Shown here piece by piece: positions 1 through 6,647 of a stretch of DNA of 7,029 nucleotides. Within the stretch, counting starts at the first letter, position 1, and each line of letters begins with the position of its first letter. Source of the DNA: Candidatus Nitrosopumilus sp. (GTDB taxonomy: Archaea; Thermoproteota; Nitrososphaeria; Nitrososphaerales; Nitrosopumilaceae); the NCBI GenBank assembly GCA_029860565.1, contig JAOUAY010000056.1, positions 1 to 7,029 on the forward strand, given 5' to 3'. The notes under the pieces were generated by a model. That model made no database searches. It worked only from the letters and a program-made list of their open reading frames with translations, and was not told the DNA's origin. A program made the translations under genes and the position numbers.

Positions 1-966
1 GCCGTTATCTTTTACAAAAAAAACAACCGTATTATTTTCTTTTGTGCATCCAATTTCAATAGTAGCATTTCTTTCAGGTACAAAATCTACAGCATTTTTA
101 ACTAGATTTTCTAAAACTTGCCTTATTCTATTTCGATCGATATTTACTGATAAATTCTTACAGGAGTTAATTATGAAAATTTCTTTTTCTTTGAAAATAC
201 TTGAGAGATCAAGTAATAGTTTTGATACCAATTTTTTTACATAAATATTTTCCAACACAAAATGCATTTTTTTTAAATTAATTTGTTGTAGGTCTAATAA
301 CTCATTAATTAAAATCTCTAATCTTAATGCACCATCATTGATATCTTGCACCAATTTCTTTTGTGTTGATGTTAATTTACCTCCAATATCGGGATCATTG
401 AGAATTTCACAATTTCCCATTATTGGAATCAAAGGGTTTTTTAGTTCATGAGAAATCATTGCTACGAATTCGTCTTTCATTTTATCTATTTTTTTTATCT
501 TTGTTAGCTGTTTTTCACTAATTAATTTCTTCATTTCTATCTTTTGAGCTTTCATGTTTGCTTTTTCTTCAGCTAATTTTTCTTCAGAAACCACCGTTCT
601 TATTGCAATGTATTTATCTGGTTTCCCATTTTTGTCTAAAATTGGAGTTATTATGGTTCTTACCCAATAATAAGAACCATCTTTGGCTTTATTTTTAATA
701 TCTCCGCCCCAGACATCACCATTTGAAATTGTTAACCATAAATTTTTGTAAAAAGAAGAAGGATGATATCCAGATTTTAAAATTCTGTGATTCTGATTTA
801 TGAGTTCCTCTTGTGAATATTTTGAAATATCACAAAATTTTTTATTTACATAAGTAATAATTCCATGAATGTCGGTAACAGCAACAATTGAAGAGTTGTC
901 TAACGCGTCAATTATTTCTCTTATTTCCTTTGAATGAAGATTTTTGAAATTTTTTTCCAAATTCAT
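1..966 (-). CDS. PAS-domain sensor histidine kinase, C-terminus cut off by the window edge
   Basis: Cytoplasmic two-component histidine kinase, reading open for 322 codons from ATG at 966 to base 1 with no stop, so the 3' end lies outside the window. No membrane segment is visible. Residues about 15-135 form a PAS sensor domain: it has the DxxGxITYVN start, the YHPSSFYKNLW helix, the KNKAKDGSYYWV strand and a PILDKNGKPDKYIAIR ending, a form common in redox- or ligand-sensing PAS domains. A short coiled coil (about 130-162) leads to the HisKA domain with the H-box MISHELKNP, phospho-acceptor His173. HELKN fits the HExxN/T signature linked to phosphatase activity. The N-box includes Asn291, and the G1 motif DNG starts at 320 just as the sequence ends; the rest of the ATPase domain is missing. 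Its ATG overlaps the stop of the upstream kinase gene (ATGA), implying coupled translation. The kinase core resembles that of the neighbour, pointing to a tandem duplication with different sensors. The signal and partner regulator are unknown. Confidence 0.9.
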   Translation of the reverse strand, partial: MNLEKNFKNLHSKEIREIIDALDNSSIVAVTDIHGIITYVNKKFCDISKYSQEELINQNHRILKSGYHPSSFYKNLWLTISNGDVWGGDIKNKAKDGSYYWVRTIITPILDKNGKPDKYIAIRTVVSEEKLAEEKANMKAQKIEMKKLISEKQLTKIKKIDKMKDEFVAMISHELKNPLIPIMGNCEILNDPDIGGKLTSTQKKLVQDINDGALRLEILINELLDLQQINLKKMHFVLENIYVKKLVSKLLLDLSSIFKEKEIFIINSCKNLSVNIDRNRIRQVLENLVKNAVDFVPERNATIEIGCTKENNTVVFFVKDNG

Positions 967-2903
967 CTCACTGGTATACTGAAATAAAAAATTGCCCCTT
1001 TTCCAACATCACTTTCTACCCAAATCTTTCCTCCTAAACCATCGACAATTCCTTTACATATTGCCAAACCAAGACCTGTTCCCCCATGTTTTCTGGTATG
1101 TGATGTATCTATTTGATAGAATTTTTTGAAAAGTAGTTTTTGGTTTTCTTTAGATATGCCAATGCCGTTATCTTTAACAGAAAAGATGATCTGATTATTC
1201 ATTTCGCCTATATCTAAATCAATTCTACCGTTTTTTTCAGGAATATAGTCAACAGCATTGGATAATAATGCCGACAAGACTTGTAGTATTCTACTCTTAT
1301 CAGATTTAAAAATAGGGATTTTGCTCTTAGAAATTATTAATTGTGCTTGTTTTTCTTTTATCACAAACCCAAAATCATCATTGACGTGTTTACAAATTCC
1401 ATCCAGATCAACATCTTCATTCTTAAATTTCATTTGTTGAAGTTCCAATTTTTGTATGTCAAGTAGATCATCTATCAACATCCTAAGCTTAATTGCATTT
1501 GATTCAATTGCATCCACTGCATCACATTGATCTTCTGTCAGATTTCCTATAATTTCAGGATCCTTTAATGCATCACACCATCCCATAATTGGTGTAAGAG
1601 GAGTTTTAAGTTCGTGTGACGTCATACTTAGAAATTCATCTTTCAATTTTTCTTTACGAATTAATTCTTCATTAATAATTTTAAGTTCTGACATCTGATG
1701 CTCAATTATTTTGGAATCCAGTTTGTTACGCTCTAATGATTGTTCTAGTCTTGATTCAGTATCTTTAAGATTTGTTATCGTGTGAAGGATGCTTTTTCTC
1801 ATATCATTAAAATGATGTGATAGTTGACCTATTTCATCTCTTGATTTAAAGATGATTTCATGCTCGTAGTCTCCCCGTGTTATCTTGTCTGCAGCATCAC
1901 GTAATTTTGTAATGGGCCTTGAAATTGTTCGAGAGATATAGAGAGCGATAATTCCAACCCCACCTGAAACAACAACACTTGTACCAAGTAAAATATTCTG
2001 AAGGGAGGTAATGGGTTCAAACATCTCATCTTCATTAATCTCTGCTAATAAAACAAAACCCATATCTTTCGAACAATATGTGTGTCCAAAAATTGCTATT
2101 CCTCTATAATCAGTATAAATGTCATTTACTTCCATTCCATTTTCAAAACATTCAATCACTCCTAGTGTATCTACTCGTTGATCAAATGTAGCATTTTCAA
2201 GAAAACGAGACTCAGATATCAAAATATGATCATTATTTACAAGATATACCTCTCCTGTTTCCCCCAATCCATCACGATTTAACAAAATCTTATCAATTGA
2301 TTGTACATCTAGATAAGATACGATTAGACCCATTGCATTGTCTTTAGTACCTTCTGTTTCTAGTATCGGGGTAGATACAACCATTTGTCGCTTACCTTCT
2401 TTAGTTTGTATAAATTGAAAAAAGGATTCAGTCAAACCTCTTGGAAACACAGCAGATTGTAAATAGTCCGTATCTGATTCATTTGAGGAATACATAACAT
2501 TGCCACTTTTTCCTAGAATTTTTAATTCAACCAGACCCAATGAAGATTGAAATATGTTTTGAAATTTTTCAACCTCCATAAGAAATATCTCTTGACGGGA
2601 TTCTAAAGAATCTAGGTTATGTGAGAGACCGTCAGATTTTTTATTTGTTTCTAACACTAAATTTTTAATAATATCATTTGTCGAAAAAAGTTCAATTAGC
2701 TGTATGCGGGTAATAATAAGATTTTTTAGAGCCTGACCTCTGCTGATAGATTCGCTTGTTAACTGATTCTCCATATGATCCTTAAGTAATGTATCAGTAG
2801 TTTGATAACCTACAATAGTTGCTACAGAAAATAATACAATAACCGTAATTCCTAAAACAAGAATAATTTTTAGATTTAGTGATATTGAAAGAGAACTATT
2901 CAA
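963..2903 (-). CDS. Membrane dCache-HAMP sensor histidine kinase
   Basis: Transmembrane histidine kinase of 646 residues that should sense an extracellular ligand and phosphorylate a response regulator not seen here. Order of parts: TM1 at about 11-33; extracellular sensor about 35-300 of double-Cache type, with the characteristic GLGETGEVYLVN motif at 212-223; TM2 about 304-324; HAMP about 325-378 (RPITKLRDAADKITRGDY, then DEIGQL); coiled coil about 378-420; HisKA with H-box MTSHELKTP, His430; N-box around Asn549; G1 box DNGIG 578-582; F-box around 592-596; G2 box GGTGLGLAI 607-615. All catalytic motifs look intact, and HELKT matches the HExxT phosphatase signature. The start is TTG at 2903: an in-frame TGA sits at 2940-2942, no ATG or GTG lies between, and the next Met (residue 44) would remove TM1. 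An ATG at 2943 is in another frame. The gene follows the cyclase-like genes by 43 nt and overlaps the next kinase by ATGA, so all are probably one transcript. The ligand is unknown. Confidence 0.93.
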   Translation of the reverse strand: MNSSLSISLNLKIILVLGITVIVLFSVATIVGYQTTDTLLKDHMENQLTSESISRGQALKNLIITRIQLIELFSTNDIIKNLVLETNKKSDGLSHNLDSLESRQEIFLMEVEKFQNIFQSSLGLVELKILGKSGNVMYSSNESDTDYLQSAVFPRGLTESFFQFIQTKEGKRQMVVSTPILETEGTKDNAMGLIVSYLDVQSIDKILLNRDGLGETGEVYLVNNDHILISESRFLENATFDQRVDTLGVIECFENGMEVNDIYTDYRGIAIFGHTYCSKDMGFVLLAEINEDEMFEPITSLQNILLGTSVVVSGGVGIIALYISRTISRPITKLRDAADKITRGDYEHEIIFKSRDEIGQLSHHFNDMRKSILHTITNLKDTESRLEQSLERNKLDSKIIEHQMSELKIINEELIRKEKLKDEFLSMTSHELKTPLTPIMGWCDALKDPEIIGNLTEDQCDAVDAIESNAIKLRMLIDDLLDIQKLELQQMKFKNEDVDLDGICKHVNDDFGFVIKEKQAQLIISKSKIPIFKSDKSRILQVLSALLSNAVDYIPEKNGRIDLDIGEMNNQIIFSVKDNGIGISKENQKLLFKKFYQIDTSHTRKHGGTGLGLAICKGIVDGLGGKIWVESDVGKGAIFYFSIPVR

Positions 2904-2946
2904 TTTTCTATGCCGTAAGTTTTGAGATTGTTTGTAGGATCATTTT

Positions 2947-3582
2947 TTAAGAATCCTCTTTTTTTACAGAATATACCTCATATTCACCATTGAAAATTTT
3001 GTTTGACTCTTTATGTTTTGAAAATGTGTATTTTTTTGAAGAACTAATTTCATTGTAAAGTTTTTCTCCGGTGACTAATTCATCAGGCATACCGAGATGA
3101 TTCATATCATAGCACCTATCTACAGGCTCACCAATAATATCATCGACATACGAAGTAGATATTTTTCCTAATAATATCTCACCATAATCTACACTTACAC
3201 GAAAGTTTACATTTGGAAGCCCTTCTTTTTTCATTTTAGAGTTTATTTCACTTTTTTTATTCATAATGGCCATACAACAATCCATGCAGTTTTCAAAAAA
3301 CAATAGTTCTTTTTTTTTATTATCTTGAAAATAAAATAAAATACTATCTCCTAAATTTTTGATGATATTTGCATTGAAACTTTCTGCTATCTGGGCAATT
3401 GAATTAAGAAAAATTTCATAGTATTTCACCATTTTTTCAGAAGGCATACTAGATGCAATTTCGGTAGAATTTATCAAATCAATAAAACACACGGCGTTTG
3501 TTTCTGGAACATCTGAATATTCCAGCAGAAATTGTAGTTGTTTAGACTCTCTTAATTTATGTAATAATTGTTCACTTGACAT
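2947..3582 (-). CDS. Class III adenylate/guanylate cyclase-like protein A (metal-site half)
   Basis: Cytoplasmic protein of 211 residues with one class III nucleotidyl cyclase homology domain (family that makes cAMP or cGMP from NTP, working as dimers). Numbered from ATG at 3582: FIDLINST carries the first metal Asp (D35); IKNLGDS carries the purine-contact Lys (K75) and the second metal Asp (D79); FRVSVDYGEILLG is the usual core strand; DDIIGEPVDRCYD matches the canonical D-x-x-G-x-x-V-N-x-A-x-R segment but has Asp155 for the transition-state Asn and Asp159 for the Arg. It keeps the metal site and lacks the catalytic N/R pair, so a homodimer should be inactive. It is a paralogue of the gene immediately upstream (53 to 71 nt away, depending on start), which shows the opposite losses. 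An in-frame TTG at 3600 would add six residues; I prefer the ATG because no ribosome-binding site precedes the TTG. A conserved CxxxCC cluster (C99, C102, C103) has a counterpart in the paralogue. Function as a cyclase subunit is inferred. Confidence 0.82.
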   Translation of the reverse strand: MSSEQLLHKLRESKQLQFLLEYSDVPETNAVCFIDLINSTEIASSMPSEKMVKYYEIFLNSIAQIAESFNANIIKNLGDSILFYFQDNKKKELLFFENCMDCCMAIMNKKSEINSKMKKEGLPNVNFRVSVDYGEILLGKISTSYVDDIIGEPVDRCYDMNHLGMPDELVTGEKLYNEISSSKKYTFSKHKESNKIFNGEYEVYSVKKEDS

Positions 3583-3653
3583 TTCAATGTAAAATCTCAA
3601 GAGTATGGATGTTATTCAATTTAATTTCCATCATGAATCTAATTTGTATTTGA

Positions 3654-4271
3654 TTAGGTTTCCAAATGATATACTGGATATGATTGTTTTAGACCGACAG
3701 AGTACTGGCCTAGTTTTTTATATTTATAATCATGAAATTTTTTTACTACTTCGTACAGATCACTACCCAATACCACATGATTAATCGGAGCAAGTGAATT
3801 GATTTTTGAACAAATGTTCACTGTAGGTCCTATAAGATCAGGATTGGATGAAAAATTTGACTGCATGACTGCAACTTTTCCATAATCTACACTTATGCGA
3901 AAATCAATTGGAGGATATCCTGATTCTTCTGATACAAAGGAAATAATATTTTTTTCATTTATTAAAGTGAGGCAACTTTCAAGGCAACTCATAAATCCAT
4001 ATTTCCTATTGGTTTTTGATGATTGAGGGAAATAATACAGAATCATGTCTTCTTTATGTTTAATTACAACACCTCCAAACCGTGTTAAAATTTTTGCGAC
4101 AGAGTTTAAGAAAATTTGAGAATATTTAGCCTTTGATATAAAGTCCATTTTTATAGAGGGTTTGACAAGTGAAGCAACCCCGACACAATAGTTTTTTTGA
4201 GATCCACTGAAATTTATTGAATAATTATTTAAAGAATGATCTTCCGTTATTGATTGTGTATTTTTTAACAT
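3654..4271 (-). CDS. Class III adenylate/guanylate cyclase-like protein B (catalytic N/R-side half)
   Basis: Cytoplasmic protein of 205 residues with a single divergent class III cyclase homology domain. The segment that normally carries the first metal Asp reads YCVGVASLVKPS (28-39) and has no Asp, so that metal ligand is lost. IKHKEDMILYYF keeps the substrate Lys (K71) and the second acidic position (D75), although Gly74 of the usual GD is Glu. FRISVDYGKV (124-133) is the conserved core strand, and DLIGPTVNICSK keeps the substrate Asp (D145), Gly148 and the transition-state Asn (N152), with Lys156 in place of the Arg. Alone it should be inactive, but it could complete an active site with the downstream paralogue. 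It shares with that protein the IFLNS helix, a CxxxC (C96, C100) and overall length. It is the first gene of the signalling cassette, starting at ATG 4271 behind a TATA-like element. It could instead be a purely regulatory nucleotide-binding pseudo-cyclase. Confidence 0.8.
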   Translation of the reverse strand: MLKNTQSITEDHSLNNYSINFSGSQKNYCVGVASLVKPSIKMDFISKAKYSQIFLNSVAKILTRFGGVVIKHKEDMILYYFPQSSKTNRKYGFMSCLESCLTLINEKNIISFVSEESGYPPIDFRISVDYGKVAVMQSNFSSNPDLIGPTVNICSKINSLAPINHVVLGSDLYEVVKKFHDYKYKKLGQYSVGLKQSYPVYHLET

Positions 4272-4294
4272 TTCTTATGATACATGAACATATT

Positions 4295-4304
4295 GTTATA
4301 GTTA
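4295..4304 (-). promoter_or_regulatory. Candidate TATA box for the signalling cassette
   Basis: On the minus strand the 10-mer TAACTATAAC is centred about 28 nt before the ATG at 4271, the distance expected of an archaeal TATA box with a leaderless or very short-leader transcript. No Shine-Dalgarno-like sequence is seen before the ATG. The same 10-mer recurs at 4380-4389, so it may be a repeat rather than a promoter. Position and composition are the only evidence. Confidence 0.4.
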
Positions 4305-4386
4305 AGTATTTCCAAAAAGGGGAATGGGAAACATATGAAATAGCAGTACAATCATTTTCTAACCGCTATGGAGACCGAGGTTATAG

Positions 4387-6039
4387 TTACTTAATCAAAA
4401 ACAACGAATTATCCCAGGACATTAATTTTTTAGCAGATTCGACAGTTACCCGTATTGGTTTATCACGTTTATCAGAATCCAAAAGTACCATCCCATCTCT
4501 AGGCAATATCATACTTGGATCAACTCCCATCTTAATTAGATGATAAGGTCGGATTTCCTGTAGCTGAGTAAAAGTAACTAACTCGTATAATTCTAAAAAT
4601 GATGAGCATTGCATACTGTCACAGAGAGGTGCCTGATTGCCACATCCACATGGATCAAATTTATCTATGCATTTCTGTGGCAGTCCTCCGCTAATTGGAT
4701 AGGAATCAAAACAAAATGGATTATCTTTGTATAAAATTTCTACTTCTTTGAGAAATTTAAATTGATCACGACAGATTGGCTCTCTAAATGAGCAGACATA
4801 TTCAAAGGTTCCATCATGCACACGAGCGTTGTCTTGTAATCCTGTTGTGCCACTTGCATCTCCATTAACTGTAATGTTTGGATTAGACCAATATTGCTGT
4901 CTGTCTCCGCCTGTTCCAGATGGACAATTGTATGCCATGATAGTTCGCCAGTTTAATGGTGTGTTCTGGTCACAGTATCCATGACCGTATTCAAATGGAG
5001 TGCTACTAGAATCTGTAGATATAATGTGACGTGCACCATGAATATGACCAATTTCATGTCCAAATGAATAATAACCTGTCATACAATCATAATCCACCAC
5101 TGCAAAGCCCTCACTCTCATCTCCACCAATACTGCCTGCCCATCCGCACCAAGCAGGATCATCTGTAATCAATAAAACAACATCCGCACCATGTTCATCT
5201 CTGAGATTATGAATAAAATCTAAATCTACATCAAGTGGATCTTCCATTTTGTCAACATCCTCAGGAACACCAACTGGTTCATATTCTATTTCTTGTGTGT
5301 GGACTATTTTGTATCGAGAATCTGAATCACTCATAATATGAGAATCATTGGTTTCTTCTAAAGCTAAAGCAATCTCAGCATCTATATCTACAATCAAGTC
5401 ATCGACATTTTCAGTATACAAAACCATCAGGTGTATTGTCTTATCTACAAATATCTTGGGAGGTATTTGTGTAAAGATTTTCTTGTATACCTGTACCCAA
5501 TCTGTACGATGTTCGCCTATTATTTTCTCATAGTTTGGGGGCTCATCAACAAACGCTTTAACATTAACTTCTTTTAGCACATGATAACCAGATCCTAATG
5601 CCTTGATAGAATAAAGTCCGTCTTGGACATGAATGTTACCACTAACATTATCTCCCCTTACAATAATTGTGGCATATGCTGATGTCTCCCTATCACTTCC
5701 TTTCCAAACAAATTCTGATTTATTTTCTTTTTCTAGAGAGGTTGTTTCAAAAGTTATCACTCCTCTAAATGTAGGAATAGAGACTTGTTTACTATCAAAT
5801 ATGGAGGTATTAATTTTAAACACGGGACTTAACTGAGTAGTAGATTTTAGGGAAGCGAGATTTTTATAAATTTTTGTTTCTTTATACTTTTCACCTTCTT
5901 CTTTTACTTTATCATCAAATTCAAATAATATTTCAAAGTCAGATTTCGAAATACTTGAAAATAGAAAATCATCAGCTGCAAATACCATTGGGATACTAGT
6001 TACAAATAGTAAAACCACAAGAAGGGTTAAAAATTTCAT
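4387..6039 (-). CDS. Secreted zinc metalloprotease, reprolysin-like (M12B-type) metzincin
   Basis: Exported endopeptidase of 550 residues. A Sec signal peptide spans 1-21 (hydrophobic LTLLVVLLFVTSIPMVFA, likely cleavage before AD). Residues about 25-190 look like the propeptide of reprolysin-like enzymes, with the typical GVITFET and TIIVRGDNVSGNIHVQDGLY strands. The catalytic domain is about 195-415: TIHLMVLYTENV start, LRDEHGADVVLLI helix-strand, zinc motif HEIGHIHGARH with ligands H328, H332, H338 and catalytic E329, then the Met-turn around M368 (RTIMAY), so the active site is complete. Cysteines at 298, 319, 356 and 372 suggest disulfides, which fits an extracellular location. A Cys-rich stretch (eight Cys, 416-478) and a 70-residue C-terminal tail follow; I do not recognise that tail as a named domain. 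No C-terminal membrane anchor is seen. The gene stands alone with its own promoter between the exosome operon and the signalling cassette. The natural substrate is unknown; breakdown of extracellular or cell-surface protein is inferred. Confidence 0.92.
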   Translation of the reverse strand: MKFLTLLVVLLFVTSIPMVFAADDFLFSSISKSDFEILFEFDDKVKEEGEKYKETKIYKNLASLKSTTQLSPVFKINTSIFDSKQVSIPTFRGVITFETTSLEKENKSEFVWKGSDRETSAYATIIVRGDNVSGNIHVQDGLYSIKALGSGYHVLKEVNVKAFVDEPPNYEKIIGEHRTDWVQVYKKIFTQIPPKIFVDKTIHLMVLYTENVDDLIVDIDAEIALALEETNDSHIMSDSDSRYKIVHTQEIEYEPVGVPEDVDKMEDPLDVDLDFIHNLRDEHGADVVLLITDDPAWCGWAGSIGGDESEGFAVVDYDCMTGYYSFGHEIGHIHGARHIISTDSSSTPFEYGHGYCDQNTPLNWRTIMAYNCPSGTGGDRQQYWSNPNITVNGDASGTTGLQDNARVHDGTFEYVCSFREPICRDQFKFLKEVEILYKDNPFCFDSYPISGGLPQKCIDKFDPCGCGNQAPLCDSMQCSSFLELYELVTFTQLQEIRPYHLIKMGVDPSMILPRDGMVLLDSDKRDKPIRVTVESAKKLMSWDNSLFLIK

Positions 6040-6060
6040 TGTTAATTAAAGGAAGTTAAA

Positions 6061-6070
6061 TTATATAAAA
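6061..6070 (-). promoter_or_regulatory. TATA box of the metalloprotease gene
   Basis: The minus strand reads TTTTATATAA, centred about 26 nt before the ATG at 6039. That is the archaeal TATA-to-start distance, so transcription probably begins at or within a few bases of the start codon (leaderless mRNA). No Shine-Dalgarno-like sequence is present in the intervening CCTTTAATTAACA. It is the clearest promoter in the window and lies in the 56-nt gap behind the ASCH gene. Confidence 0.65.
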
Positions 6071-6095
6071 TAGCTCAATGTTGTCCTAAACTAAA

Positions 6096-6359
6096 TCATT
6101 TTTTTGGGCTTACTTTCTTTACCCATCTTTGTACACCTTGAGGATGAGAATACCTCCAAGGTTTTGCGAATTTTTTTAAAACTTTGATTTTCGAAGCATA
6201 TTTCCAAGATTTGTTGTTTTCTTTGATTTCAGTGAACATAATTTTGCCCAAACTCCTCCCTTCGCTGAGAAGATATATGGGAACATTTAGTTTTGTGGTC
6301 TTAAAATTTCTAAATTCATATTTTTTTGTACCATTGATGATTTGACTTGAGTTTTTCAT
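6096..6359 (-). CDS. Small ASCH/PUA-like domain protein
   Basis: Basic protein of 87 residues that resembles the ASCH branch of the PUA-like superfamily, whose members are thought to bind RNA or modified nucleotides. Visible signs are the IINGTKKYEFR motif (8-17, matching the G-x-K-x-x-E-x-R signature), the strand pair NVPIYLLS and LGKIMFTEI, and a C-terminal KPWRYSHPQGVQRWV (66-80) like the P-x-x-Y-x-H-x-x-G-x-x-x-W ending of these domains. It is short for the family, about one bare domain. It lies 30 nt downstream of pcc1 on the same strand with no clear promoter of its own, so it is probably the last gene of the exosome/ribosome operon. That setting fits an RNA- or translation-related role, but the function is unknown. 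The ASCH assignment rests on motif resemblance only. Confidence 0.65.
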   Translation of the reverse strand: MKNSSQIINGTKKYEFRNFKTTKLNVPIYLLSEGRSLGKIMFTEIKENNKSWKYASKIKVLKKFAKPWRYSHPQGVQRWVKKVSPKK

Positions 6360-6389
6360 AAAAATATTTAATCATTTTTGGTTCATCAA

Positions 6390-6647
6390 CTAATCTTTCA
6401 ATTGAATCTTTACCGATTCAATTGAATCATAGCTGGCTTGAATCAATCTAAGAGTAGAATTCAAATTTGCTCTGAGGTGAGTTAAATGTTCAGATTCAAC
6501 AGAAATTGTAATTTTTTCATTAAATTTTATCAGAGTTTTTACGGGATTTTCTGGATAAAATTCGTTATCAACATTTACAGAATCATAAATCGCATATGAT
6601 CTATCTTTTGCATCAACTGTAATTTTTGCACTAAAGTTTAATGTCAT
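6390..6647 (-). CDS. pcc1: KEOPS complex subunit Pcc1
   Basis: Protein of 85 residues matching the Pcc1 family, the dimerisation subunit of the KEOPS complex that makes the N6-threonylcarbamoyl group at A37 of ANN-decoding tRNAs together with Kae1, Bud32 and Cgi121. The sequence shows the family's beta-strand start (NFSAKITVD), the YDSVNVDNE turn (21-29), the central ITISVESEHLTHLRA and the signature helix LRANLNSTLRLI (58-69). Length is normal for archaeal Pcc1. The ATG at 6647 lies inside the end of the eL43 gene, giving a 17-nt overlap, so translation is probably coupled. Its place next to eL43 and rrp42 matches the archaeal exosome superoperon, which supports the call. No catalytic residues are expected, as this is a structural subunit. 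Confidence 0.88.
   Translation of the reverse strand: MTLNFSAKITVDAKDRSYAIYDSVNVDNEFYPENPVKTLIKFNEKITISVESEHLTHLRANLNSTLRLIQASYDSIESVKIQLKD

Noticed and set aside
44..244. Plus-strand open frame of 66 codons opposite the PAS kinase
   Set aside because: It lies wholly inside a well-supported kinase gene on the other strand and looks like low-complexity antisense translation.
1..966. Broken or truncated histidine kinase
   Set aside because: The frame is intact through the G1 motif to base 1; the missing ATPase part is explained by the window edge.
1258..1440. Plus-strand open frame of 60 codons opposite the dCache kinase
   Set aside because: It is antisense to the conserved kinase core and has no features of a protein family.
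4313..4323. Oligo-T terminator (CCCCTTTTTGG on the minus strand) after the protease gene
   Set aside because: Five T's without a stem are common in this AT-rich sequence; it is 70 nt past the stop and close to the candidate promoter, so it cannot be told from background.
5348..5836. Two plus-strand open frames (5348-5533 and 5633-5836) opposite the metalloprotease
   Set aside because: Both are inside the protease coding sequence, have Ser/Ile/Leu-rich translations with no recognisable motif, and have no separate promoter.
6096..6647. Toxin-antitoxin pair made of the two small adjacent genes
   Set aside because: The upstream gene is clearly Pcc1 and the pair sits in a housekeeping operon; the second looks like an ASCH domain, not a toxin.
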